From positions 39,211 to 103,210 of the forward strand of contig NZ_JACJKH010000011.1 in NCBI RefSeq assembly GCF_016900655.1: a stretch of DNA of 64,000 bases, in the 5' to 3' direction. Below, in pieces: positions 1 to 7,663 of the stretch. This stretch comes from Drancourtella massiliensis. Lineage in GTDB: Bacteria > Bacillota > Clostridia > Lachnospirales > Lachnospiraceae. The notes under the pieces are model-generated. The model worked only from the letters and a program-made list of their open reading frames with translations. It made no database searches and had not been told where the DNA came from. The first letter of the stretch is position 1, and each line of letters begins with the position of its first letter. A program made the position numbers and the translations under genes.

Positions 1-1943
1 CAGTAGTCAGACTTCGTATTAAACTCTGCATACTGGATGTTGTCATAGATAAACTTCACAACTTCCGCCACCGCTTCCAGATTATTATTCAGGTTCGGAA
101 TCTCTACATAAGAAATACATCCTCCGGTGCTGATTGTCTGGAACTGGCTTTCAAATGTAAATTTGTCGAACGCATCGATCTTTTCACGTACATCCACATG
201 ATAGGAGTTAGTATAGTATCCTTTGTCGGTCACATCTGTGATGCTTCCGAATTTTTTCTTGTCAATCTCGGCAAAACGGTAGCACAGACTCTCTGCCGGT
301 GTTCCGTAAAGTCCGAATCCGAGTCCTGTTGTCTCTTTCCATGTATCGGTCGCGTTACGGAGCCTCTTCATCACCTTCAGAGCAAACTTCTGTCCTTCTT
401 CTGTCGTCTGGCTTTCTCCTGTCACCAGTTTGGTCACTTCATAAAGTCCGATATATCCAAGGCTTAATGTAGAGTATCCTCCATGCAGATATTTGTCGAT
501 CTTTTCGCCTTTTTCCAGACGGGCGATCGCTCCGTACTGCCAGTGTACCGGGCTGACATCGGAACTTGTTCCTTCCAGCGCTTTATGACGGCACATCAGA
601 GCCTCAAAGCAAAGGGAAAGCCTTTCATCGAGAATCTGCCAGAACTTCTCCTGGTCTCCTTCGGCCAGAATTCCGATCTGAGGAAGGTTGAGGCTGACAA
701 CACCCTGGTTGAAACGGCCTTCCCATTTGTAATTTCCGTTCTCATCTTTCCACGGTGAGAGGAAGGAGCGGCATCCCATCGGTGAGAATACATTTCCTTC
801 GTAGTTTTCTTTCATCTTCTTCGCGGAAATATAGTCCGGATACATTCTCTTGGCAGAGCATTTCACTGCCAGTCTTGTCAGATCATCGTACTCGCCTCCA
901 CTTAAATTGTTATCTTCATTCAGAACATAGACAAGCTTCGGGAATGCAGGTGTCACATAGACGCCGGATTCATTTTTGATTCCCTCGATTCTCTGGCGCA
1001 GAATCTCCTGAATAATCATGGCATTTTCCTTTGCGTACGGATGGGACTTATCCGGGTTCAGGAACAAGGTCACGAACGGAGACTGTCCGTTTGTTGTCAT
1101 CAGGGTGTTGATCTGATACTGTATCGTCTGTACACCGGATCTCAGCTCATCCTGAAGTCTGTCGTTGGCCAGCTGTTCCATCATCTCTTCGGAAATGATG
1201 CCTGTATATTTTTCTCTGTATTTTCTCATATATTTTTCATAGCTTCTGTGCAGATATTTTCCAAGATGACGGATATCGACAGACTGTCCGCCATACTGGC
1301 TGCTCGCAACAGACGCGATAATCTGCGTCATAACAGTACATGCGACATGGAAGCTTTTTGGAGACTCAATCAGTTTGCCGTTCATGACTGTGCCATTGTC
1401 CAGCATATCGCCGATATTGACCAGACAGCAGTTGAAAATCGGCTGAAGGAAGTAATCCATATCATGGAAATGGATCACACCGTCCTCATGAGCCTTTACA
1501 ATCTTCTCCGGAAGAAGCACCCTCTTTGTCAGGTCCTTGGACACTTCCCCTGCAATATAATCTCTCTGGGTGGATGCCAGCGTGGAATTCTTGTTTGAAT
1601 TCTCTGTCTTTAATTCAGAATTCTCTCCGCGGATCAGCCGGAGGATGGAATCGTCCGTTGTATTGGACTTTCTCACCATGGCTCTTGTATAACGGTAAAT
1701 GATATATTTCTTGGCCAGATGATATTTTTCCTCTTCCATCAGCTTCTGCTCAATGATATCCTGGATATCCTCCACAGCCATACTCTCCAGCTTTCTGTTT
1801 TCGATGGACGCAACAATGTCGTAAATTTTTTCTTCGGAAATCCGGTCCTCTTTCTCCACCTCATTATTCGCTTTCTGTATTGCATGGACGATTTTGTTTC
1901 TGTCGTACTCAGCTTCCCGTCCGTCTCTTTTTATCACTTTCAT
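1..1943 (-). CDS. nrdD: anaerobic ribonucleoside-triphosphate reductase (class III), 3' end beyond window
   Basis: Reduces ribonucleoside triphosphates to deoxynucleotides without oxygen, using a glycyl radical installed by NrdG. About 647 residues are visible. The start MKVIKRDGREAEYDRNKIV is an ATP-cone, the allosteric domain, over roughly the first 90 residues. The catalytic barrel follows, with blocks such as FHDMDYFLQPIFNCC, VNIGDML and SSQYGGQSVDIRHLG that fit NrdD. The reading frame is still open at base 3, so the C-terminal zinc-binding cysteines and the glycyl-radical motif are not in the window and cannot be checked. Start chosen at the ATG at 1941-1943 behind GAGGTATAAG. nrdG would be expected further left. 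The family assignment is secure; completeness cannot be judged. Confidence 0.93.
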   Translation of the reverse strand, partial: MKVIKRDGREAEYDRNKIVHAIQKANNEVEKEDRISEEKIYDIVASIENRKLESMAVEDIQDIIEQKLMEEEKYHLAKKYIIYRYTRAMVRKSNTTDDSILRLIRGENSELKTENSNKNSTLASTQRDYIAGEVSKDLTKRVLLPEKIVKAHEDGVIHFHDMDYFLQPIFNCCLVNIGDMLDNGTVMNGKLIESPKSFHVACTVMTQIIASVASSQYGGQSVDIRHLGKYLHRSYEKYMRKYREKYTGIISEEMMEQLANDRLQDELRSGVQTIQYQINTLMTTNGQSPFVTLFLNPDKSHPYAKENAMIIQEILRQRIEGIKNESGVYVTPAFPKLVYVLNEDNNLSGGEYDDLTRLAVKCSAKRMYPDYISAKKMKENYEGNVFSPMGCRSFLSPWKDENGNYKWEGRFNQGVVSLNLPQIGILAEGDQEKFWQILDERLSLCFEALMCRHKALEGTSSDVSPVHWQYGAIARLEKGEKIDKYLHGGYSTLSLGYIGLYEVTKLVTGESQTTEEGQKFALKVMKRLRNATDTWKETTGLGFGLYGTPAESLCYRFAEIDKKKFGSITDVTDKGYYTNSYHVDVREKIDAFDKFTFESQFQTISTGGCISYVEIPNLNNNLEAVAEVVKFIYDNIQYAEFNTKSDY

Positions 1944-2011
1944 ATCTTATACCTCGCTGTATCAGTAAATTTCTCAAAGCCGCCTTTTTCATCTTTTCAG
2001 CAACAATCCAC

Positions 2012-2082
2012 ATTATAGCAGAGAGCAGCCGTTTTTTCTACCATATCTTGTGATTTTTCTATTATTCCACTATATATGGTAT
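2012..2082 (-). promoter_or_regulatory. nrdD promoter with paired NrdR-like boxes
   Basis: On the minus strand a TATAAT -10 lies at 2012-2017. Just upstream are two related 16-base sites in inverted orientation: 2038-2053 (core CCATATCTTGTG) and 2067-2082 (core CACTATATATGG). Read on opposite strands, both contain TACCATAT followed by a GTG, and the second fits the NrdR box pattern (ACACWATATATWGTGT) well. The first overlaps the -35 position, where no good -35 hexamer is seen. NrdR represses ribonucleotide reductase genes. The spacing of 29 bases start to start is slightly less than the usual three turns, so the call is moderate. Confidence 0.45.
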
Positions 2083-2146
2083 TTCATACAATTTTCTAAC
2101 TATTTCTTTTTCCCTGTAAAATCAAGGTCTGCGGCCCCTTTGAAGG

Positions 2147-2175
2147 TTGCAATTTCCATGGAAAAATTATATAAT
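2147..2175 (+). promoter_or_regulatory. sigma-A-type promoter of the carbamate kinase gene
   Basis: TTGCAA (2147-2152), a 17-base spacer and TATAAT (2170-2175) are placed so that transcription would start near 2182, about 40 bases before the kinase start codon. The spacing and -10 match are ideal. Confidence 0.6.
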
Positions 2176-2223
2176 TTCTGTATCACAGACACGAAACATC
2201 ATAGAGAAATAGAGGTAATGCGT

Positions 2224-3159
2224 ATGAAAAAGAAAGTGGTTGTAGCATTGGGACACCGGGCACTGGGAACGACTCTGCCGGAGCAGCAGGTTGCGGTCAA
2301 GCAAACGGCAAAGTCCGTCGCGGATCTTGTACAGGACGGCTATCAGGTTGTCATCACACACAGCAATGCCCCTCAGCTTGGCATGATCCACACTGCCATG
2401 AACGAATTCGGCAAGAATCATCCGGACTATACACCGGCCCCGATGTCAGTCTGCTCTGCAATGACACAGGGATATATCGGTTTTGACCTTCAAAATGCCA
2501 TCCGCGAGGAGCTTCTGACACGTGGAATCTACCGCACGGTCAGCACAGTACTGACCCAGGTAACGGTAGATCCGTACGATGAGGCGTTCTATACTCCTAC
2601 CAAGGTACTCGGACGTTACATGTCCGCGGAAGATGCCGCCATTGAGCGTAAAAAAGGCAATTACGTTGTGGAGGAGCCCGGAAAAGGTTTCCGCCGTGTC
2701 GTATCTGCCCCGAATCCGGTAAAGATTGTAGAGATGGATGCGATCCGCACTCTCTCCGACGCAGATCAGGTAGTTATTGCCTGCGGCGGCGGCGGTATTC
2801 CGGTTCTGGAACAGGATCATCATCTGAAAGGTGCAAGTGCCGTAATTGAGAAGGACCTGACTGCCGGAAAGCTTGCCGAAGAACTAGGTGCCGATGCTCT
2901 GATCATTCTGACGAGCGTGGAAAAGGTATTTATCAACCGGGGAACTGACCAGGAAGAACAGCTTGGAGAAATTACGGTTTCCCAGGCAAAACAGTATATG
3001 GAAGAGGGACATTTCGGCGTCTACAATATGCTTCCGAAATTCCGTGCTTCTGTCTCTTTCATCGAGAAGGGAGAAGGACGCCGTGCCTTTATCACCTGCC
3101 AGGAATCTCTCCGCGATGCTCTGAAAGGCCGCACCGGAACCGTGATCTGTCAGGATTAG
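2224..3159 (+). CDS. arcC: carbamate kinase
   Basis: Catalyses reversible phosphate transfer between carbamoyl phosphate and ADP, as in the ATP-yielding step of arginine, citrulline or purine fermentation; cytosolic, amino acid kinase fold. The 311 residues match the usual family length. Visible blocks are THSNAPQLGMI, CSAMTQGYIGFDLQN, the VIACGGGGIPV nucleotide loop and ALIILTSVEKVFI. The first loop reads VVALGHRALGTT where carbamate kinases usually have a GGNAL motif. Start 2224 is preferred over the ATG at 2218 and over longer frames because GAGGTAATG places the ribosome site 8 bases upstream of 2224. The gene stands alone; no arcA or argF lies nearby, so the substrate pathway is unclear. 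Confidence 0.88.
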   Translation: MKKKVVVALGHRALGTTLPEQQVAVKQTAKSVADLVQDGYQVVITHSNAPQLGMIHTAMNEFGKNHPDYTPAPMSVCSAMTQGYIGFDLQNAIREELLTRGIYRTVSTVLTQVTVDPYDEAFYTPTKVLGRYMSAEDAAIERKKGNYVVEEPGKGFRRVVSAPNPVKIVEMDAIRTLSDADQVVIACGGGGIPVLEQDHHLKGASAVIEKDLTAGKLAEELGADALIILTSVEKVFINRGTDQEEQLGEITVSQAKQYMEEGHFGVYNMLPKFRASVSFIEKGEGRRAFITCQESLRDALKGRTGTVICQD

Positions 3160-3203
3160 AAAATTCATCACGTAATCACGGACGGTTTTGTCCGTAAACT
3201 GCA

Positions 3204-3248
3204 ACAAGCCGGAAGGAATGCATTCTCTGCATTGCCCGTCCGGCTTGT
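3204..3248. terminator. bidirectional terminator between arcC and the adenylyltransferase gene
   Basis: ACAAGCCGG (3204-3212) pairs with CCGGCTTGT (3240-3248), with an inner AATGCA/TGCATT stem. T-rich sequence follows on the plus strand (3251-3270). It sits between two converging genes and probably serves both. Confidence 0.7.
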
Positions 3249-3249
3249 A

Positions 3250-3837
3250 CTATTTCGTTTTATTCTGTTTTTCTTCCGCTTCCCTGGCCAGGCGGATGAT
3301 CCGTTCATCCAGATGATGTTCCGTAATATACCGGTACACACTCTTTGGAACCAGATGTGCCCATGGCTTTCCTTCAATAATAAGATGCCTCACTTCCGTT
3401 CCGGTCGTTCCTTTTTCTTCAAGCGGGCGGTTCCATAGAACTTCCACCTGAAGTCCCAGTCCGGTCAGTGTCCGGTACTTGTCCTCGCCCCATCCGTCGC
3501 AGATACTCATATAGTACACTGCATCTTTCGGCGCATACTGGAAAATCAGCTCCGGCGTATTGATCGGAAACGGAACAATCTCAAACTCTTCCCGCGGAAC
3601 GTGAAACTCCAGCATTGCCTCACGAATCATTTCGTACCGTTCAAAATACGTAAACGGATTATTCTCCGGTCTGGAACGGTTTGTATCATGAATATTGGTT
3701 CTGATAAAACCTGCATCCGGATTGGATATTCCGATAATCAGTCTGTCGCACTGCTTTTTTGCCGCAAGCAGATACTCCATATGTTTCAGATGCAGGCATT
3801 GAAACCTGCCGTGGATTACTCCTGTTTTCTCTGCCAT
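3250..3837 (-). CDS. nicotinamide-nucleotide adenylyltransferase-like nucleotidyltransferase
   Basis: A 195-residue nucleotidylyltransferase of the HxGH superfamily. The N-terminus KTGVIHGRFQCLHLKHMEY is the NadM-type GRFQ...H..H adenylylation motif (canonical GRFQPFHLGH), and RLIIGISNPD follows. Such enzymes adenylate nicotinamide mononucleotide to NAD, or related nucleotides. The usual C-terminal ISSS/T..R signature is represented only by GTEVRHLI, so substrate identity is inferred rather than shown. Start ATG at 3837 is preceded by AAAGGAAG. The gene is a single-gene unit converging on arcC. A cytidylyltransferase-like activity cannot be excluded. Confidence 0.7.
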   Translation of the reverse strand: MAEKTGVIHGRFQCLHLKHMEYLLAAKKQCDRLIIGISNPDAGFIRTNIHDTNRSRPENNPFTYFERYEMIREAMLEFHVPREEFEIVPFPINTPELIFQYAPKDAVYYMSICDGWGEDKYRTLTGLGLQVEVLWNRPLEEKGTTGTEVRHLIIEGKPWAHLVPKSVYRYITEHHLDERIIRLAREAEEKQNKTK

Positions 3838-3908
3838 CTTTCAAACTTCCTTTACGCTCATTTCACATCTTTTTTTACTATATCACAGCTTTCCGAAAAG
3901 TAAAGCCT

Positions 3909-4157
3909 TTAGTTTGCTTTTTCGTTGATCCAGTCTGTAATCTGACACAGTCCTTCGTCATCTGCGGAAAACACTTTTCTTTCGATCTCTTCTTCCGGCG
4001 TCACATCATAACAGTACGGCTCCTTCCATACCGCCGCCTCCAGTGTATCGTCCTTTTTGTTCCAGGCGATCCGGAATCGAAGATCCGGTTTGGTGCTTCC
4101 GTAATACACAGCTTTTTTATAATATGCGATTCCATACAAATCTTCCCGTTTTACCAT
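3909..4157 (-). CDS. small conserved-looking protein of unknown function
   Basis: Encodes 82 residues rich in charged and aromatic residues, with no membrane segment and no signal peptide. I do not recognise a family. The composition (YYKKAVYYGSTKPDLRFRI, then EEEIERKVFSADDEG) looks like a folded cytosolic domain. Start 4157 is chosen because GGGAG lies 10 bases upstream; a longer frame to 4214 lacks such a site. The gene is separated by 71 bases from the adenylyltransferase start and may be transcribed with it. Confidence 0.6.
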   Translation of the reverse strand: MVKREDLYGIAYYKKAVYYGSTKPDLRFRIAWNKKDDTLEAAVWKEPYCYDVTPEEEIERKVFSADDEGLCQITDWINEKAN

Positions 4158-4207
4158 GTTCTTTTCTCCCTTTTTATGATAGAATATTTTCATGCCAATC
4201 ATTGATC

Positions 4208-4223
4208 CTGTCAATTATGACAG
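4208..4223. promoter_or_regulatory. palindrome in the divergent promoter region before the sensor kinase
   Basis: CTGTCA and TGACAG flank a 4-base centre (ATTA). On the minus strand the palindrome contains a TTGACA that could serve as -35 for the small gene ending at 3909. It lies 27 bases before the sensor kinase start, so it could be an operator acting in both directions. No binding protein can be assigned. Confidence 0.35.
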
Positions 4224-4249
4224 AATAACGAAACGGAGGAAAAGCATCA

Positions 4250-5521
4250 ATGAAATCTCCGAAATATTTTGATCTTTTTCTGCACACCTTGTTTTACAGC
4301 CTGATCACGGTGGCGGCAGCACAGTTTTACATCAATATTTTTTCTCCTGAATTCAGCGTTTCACTGGGAATCGTCTTTCTGGCATCCTTTGCCATGCTTG
4401 CCCCGGATTTTCCGGTTCTCCCGGTGTCTGCTCTTTCAGGCGTCCTTGTACTGTTTTCACGGGCTTTTCTGGGCAGCTTCAGGGAATCATCTTTCAATAT
4501 TTCCTTTTCTTTGGCAGTCCCGGAACTGTTTTTTTATCTTTTTTATGGTGTCTTTCTGACTGTCTATATCGTGAAAATCCGAAAATCCTCGGTCCTGATG
4601 GACACCGCCGCTTTGCTTTTCTGTGACTATGCGGCAAATTTCGGGGAACTGATGCTACGTCTTAATATTAATGCATTTTCCCTTTCTTCGCAATCCGGAA
4701 TCTTGATGACCGCTATGTTCCGGACTGCTTTGATTCTGATTTTCATGACGGTGTTCCGCAGGTACCATTTGGTACTTCTGAAAAAGGAGCAGCAGGACTA
4801 CTACCGGAATCTTTCTCTGTTGACAGCCCGCCTTCAGGAGGAAGTCATCTGGATGGAGAAAAACACCTCCCTGGTAGAGTCGACCATGCATTCTGCATAT
4901 CAGCTCTTTGAGCGTCTTCGTTCGGATTCAAGTACAAAGGATGCAGCCAAAGACGCCCTGATTATCGCGAATGATATTCATGAAATCAAGAAAGAATACT
5001 ATCTGATCCTGCGTGGACTTTCCGATGCGCTGCAGACAGAAGATGGCCCTCTCCGCCTGGAATTCGGTGAACTGTTTTCCCTTCTGCGCAGCCCGGTTGA
5101 GCAGATTGCCTCAGCCGCTCACAAGACGCTTTCTTTTGAAGTGAAAGGGCGCTCCTCATTCCGCACCGGACATGTGTACGAATTGCTTTCTGTTTTTCGG
5201 AATCTTTTTACAAATGCGGTAGAAGCTTCGAAAAATGATCAGGTTTTTATTCAGGTTACACTAGAAGAAACAGCAGACGAAATTCTCTGTACGGTCACAG
5301 ATCATGGACAGGGAATCCCCCCGGATGCGCTCTCACAGATCTTTGACGCGGGGTTTTCCACAAAAATCAACTATGAGACCGGGGAAATCAGCCGCGGACT
5401 GGGCCTCAATATCGTAAAAGGGATTGTGGAAGAAAATCTTGGCGGATGCATCCATGCAGACTCCCGTCCGGGGAATACCTGTTTTTCCATCCGTCTGCCA
5501 AAAGAAACACTGGAGGGTTAA
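4250..5521 (+). CDS. sensor histidine kinase, GlnK (YcbA)-like
   Basis: A 423-residue membrane sensor. Several hydrophobic segments occupy roughly residues 10-170 with no large extracellular loop. A linker follows, then the phosphoacceptor region NDIHEIKKEY (His about 244), the N-box FRNLFTNAVEAS (Asn about 322), DHGQGIPPD and the GLGLNIVKGIVEE lid of the HATPase domain. The partner gene starts 2 bases after the stop and carries a YcbB-type output domain, which places the pair with the GlnK/GlnL system that senses glutamine in Bacillus. The nearby target genes of that system (glutaminase, glutamine transporter) are not in the window. GGAGG precedes the start. Confidence 0.8.
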   Translation: MKSPKYFDLFLHTLFYSLITVAAAQFYINIFSPEFSVSLGIVFLASFAMLAPDFPVLPVSALSGVLVLFSRAFLGSFRESSFNISFSLAVPELFFYLFYGVFLTVYIVKIRKSSVLMDTAALLFCDYAANFGELMLRLNINAFSLSSQSGILMTAMFRTALILIFMTVFRRYHLVLLKKEQQDYYRNLSLLTARLQEEVIWMEKNTSLVESTMHSAYQLFERLRSDSSTKDAAKDALIIANDIHEIKKEYYLILRGLSDALQTEDGPLRLEFGELFSLLRSPVEQIASAAHKTLSFEVKGRSSFRTGHVYELLSVFRNLFTNAVEASKNDQVFIQVTLEETADEILCTVTDHGQGIPPDALSQIFDAGFSTKINYETGEISRGLGLNIVKGIVEENLGGCIHADSRPGNTCFSIRLPKETLEG

Positions 5522-5523
5522 AA

Positions 5524-6375
5524 ATGAACTTTTATTTTGTAGATGATGATAAGAATGTACGAAACATACTGAAAATTCTTGTGACTGACAGACAGCTCGG
5601 CAAATGCTGCGGTTCATCCGGCAACGGCTACGACGCTCTGGAAGATGTGGAAGCCCTTCATCCTGACATCATCCTTGTCGACCTTCTCATGCCGGATATG
5701 GACGGAATCAGTTTTGTGGAAAAAGTAAGAGATATCTCTCCTGATTCTGTCTGCATCATGATTTCCCAGGTCGCTTCCAAGGATCTCATAGCCAAAGCCT
5801 ATGAGGCAGGCGTGGAATTTTTTATCCAGAAACCAATCAACGCCATCGAGGTCGAGGCTGTAATCCGTAATGTCATCAAAAGCCTTTCCATGCACCGCAA
5901 AATCGGAAAGGTTCAGACTCTCTTTGAGGCGGAATTTTCCACCCGGGGAAAAACGTCAGACTCCTCTTCACAGTCTGAAAGTTTTCAGGGCAGACTTACC
6001 GGTGTTCTTCAGAAACTGGGCATCATCGGCGAGCTGGGCAGCAAGGATATCATTTCATTGATCACCTTTCTGCACGATCAGGATGAGACTCTCGAGCAGC
6101 AGACTCTTGGCAGTCTTCTCTCGCGTTTCAGCGAAAATCCGAAATCTGTAGAGCAGCGAATCCGCCGGGCTGCCTCAACCGGACTGGTCAATCTTGCCCA
6201 TCTGGGTCTGGAAGATTATTCGAACGATGTGTTTAACGAGTTTTCCAACACGCTTTATAATTTTGAACAGGTCAGACGTGAAATGGATTATATCCGCGGA
6301 AAATCCGACCGGCACGGCAATGTAAAAATCCGCAACTTTCTCAATGCACTGCTTTGTTACTGCGAGAACGTGTAA
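5524..6375 (+). CDS. response regulator with YcbB-type output domain, GlnL-like
   Basis: 283 residues. The receiver domain covers about residues 1-125, with acidic pair D7/D8, phosphoacceptor D53 in IILVDLLMPDMDG and Lys in FFIQKPIN. After a Ser/Gln-rich linker the C-terminal 120 residues (from about 155) resemble the YcbB domain of GlnL, a DNA-binding output specific to this system. Start 5524 follows GGAGGGTTAAAA, overlapping the kinase stop region; an upstream in-frame start would overlap the kinase by about 75 bases and is unlikely. Transcribed with the kinase and closed by a strong terminator. Confidence 0.8.
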   Translation: MNFYFVDDDKNVRNILKILVTDRQLGKCCGSSGNGYDALEDVEALHPDIILVDLLMPDMDGISFVEKVRDISPDSVCIMISQVASKDLIAKAYEAGVEFFIQKPINAIEVEAVIRNVIKSLSMHRKIGKVQTLFEAEFSTRGKTSDSSSQSESFQGRLTGVLQKLGIIGELGSKDIISLITFLHDQDETLEQQTLGSLLSRFSENPKSVEQRIRRAASTGLVNLAHLGLEDYSNDVFNEFSNTLYNFEQVRREMDYIRGKSDRHGNVKIRNFLNALLCYCENV

Positions 6376-6395
6376 CCGTATATCGATGATCACTC

Positions 6396-6436
6396 AAAAA
6401 GGATCCCGGGCTCAAAATGCCCCAGGGATCCTTTTT
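6396..6436. terminator. bidirectional terminator
   Basis: AAAAAGGATCCC (6396-6407) is complementary to GGGATCCTTTTT (6425-6436), with an inner GGGC/GCCC pairing. The A and T tails make it work on both strands between two converging genes. Confidence 0.85.
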
Positions 6437-6443
6437 ATCTGCT

Positions 6444-7484
6444 TTATTCTGCTGCCGGTTCGATAGTCAGATTCTGCCTTGCTTCTGCTTTTTTCTCATA
6501 ACTCTTCTTGAAAACCTGGCTTCCTACATATCCTGCCAAAGATCCGCCAACCGCTGCGAAGATTACTGCCAGCACGACTTTGACCGGATCATTAAACGCG
6601 AACGGTGCCAGAAGTCCCGGAATCGGGGATGCGGTACCCGGCGCGTTATTGATAATATGGAATACTGCTGCGGATACACCTGCAAGTCCTCCTCCGAAGA
6701 AGTTGGAACAATAAATCGGAATCGGATTTGCCGTAATGATCGGTGCCTGCGTCAGAGGTTCCATCATAACCGCAATGATATTACTCTTATCACCAAGCTT
6801 CAGACGTTTGAATACAATACCGTTTGTGAATGATCCGCCCACACATGCGATTGCCGCGATACCCATCGCAAGTCCGTCCAGTCCAATCATGGCTGTCAGT
6901 GCCATGGAACTGAGCGGTGATGTACAGATCATCTTCATGATTCCTCCAAGGAGGAATCCCATAACAAGCGGAGACTGCTCTGCCGCCGCCGTAATAGTAC
7001 CACCGATTCTTGCAAGCGTCATATTAACAAGCGGGTCTGCAGCTGTAGCTACGAGCAGGGAGATCGGTGCTACGATCAGTGCTCCTGCTATGACATCGAC
7101 ACCTTCCGGAAGATATTTTTCAATCAACTGAGAAAGCAGCCCTACTACATAGCCCGCAATAAATCCCGGAAGGATACCGAACTGTCCCAGAACGACACCG
7201 GCTGCAATTGCCAGTACCGGATTGGTCCCCATGCTGAGCGGTACCGCAATCGCTGCTGCCACACCGCCGAATCCGCCTGCATTTTCCCCAACTGATTTGA
7301 AAAAGGAGATACCAAAGAGATCCCCTGAAATGTACTTATGAATGGCCTCCACAAGGAACGTTGCTACTGCTGCATTTGCCATACCGCTCATGGCCAAAGA
7401 CCCTTTCGGCATTTTCATGCTGAAGAGAGAGAAGATTGCCAGTGTAAGCAAAAGCATCCCAACTCCTGATAAGATTGTCATCAT
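6444..7484 (-). CDS. PTS EIIC-like membrane permease (PTS_EIIC_2 type)
   Basis: 346 residues, almost entirely hydrophobic, with many Gly/Ala-rich membrane segments. Blocks such as GGFGGVAAAIAVPLSMGTNP, GVDVIAGALIVAPISLL and EPLTQAPIITANPIPIY suggest the EIIC-like family often annotated as a PTS sugar transporter subunit IIC. No EIIA, EIIB or HPr gene is adjacent, so the substrate and even phosphotransfer coupling are unknown. Start 7484 is taken because AAAGGAGG lies 8 bases upstream; a longer frame to 7544 has no ribosome site. The gene lies 180 bases downstream of the subtilase on the same strand. Confidence 0.7.
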   Translation of the reverse strand: MMTILSGVGMLLLTLAIFSLFSMKMPKGSLAMSGMANAAVATFLVEAIHKYISGDLFGISFFKSVGENAGGFGGVAAAIAVPLSMGTNPVLAIAAGVVLGQFGILPGFIAGYVVGLLSQLIEKYLPEGVDVIAGALIVAPISLLVATAADPLVNMTLARIGGTITAAAEQSPLVMGFLLGGIMKMICTSPLSSMALTAMIGLDGLAMGIAAIACVGGSFTNGIVFKRLKLGDKSNIIAVMMEPLTQAPIITANPIPIYCSNFFGGGLAGVSAAVFHIINNAPGTASPIPGLLAPFAFNDPVKVVLAVIFAAVGGSLAGYVGSQVFKKSYEKKAEARQNLTIEPAAE

Positions 7485-7663
7485 AATGTTTTCCTCCTTT
7501 ACATGCCGTCTTATAGATGTTTTTCCTCTTTTTTTATCTGTCATAAATATAACCTATAAGTTTCAAAATCCTACAGCAGGTATCAAAATGGATAATATTT
7601 TTTTCTTATCAAGGAGTTTTTTGTCTACTATATATAAAATATTTGTTAAAAAACTGTCTATAA

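Noticed and set aside
2050..2223. N-terminal extension of the carbamate kinase
   Set aside because: It crosses the promoter and would add 58 residues absent from the family; ribosome-site spacing favours 2224.
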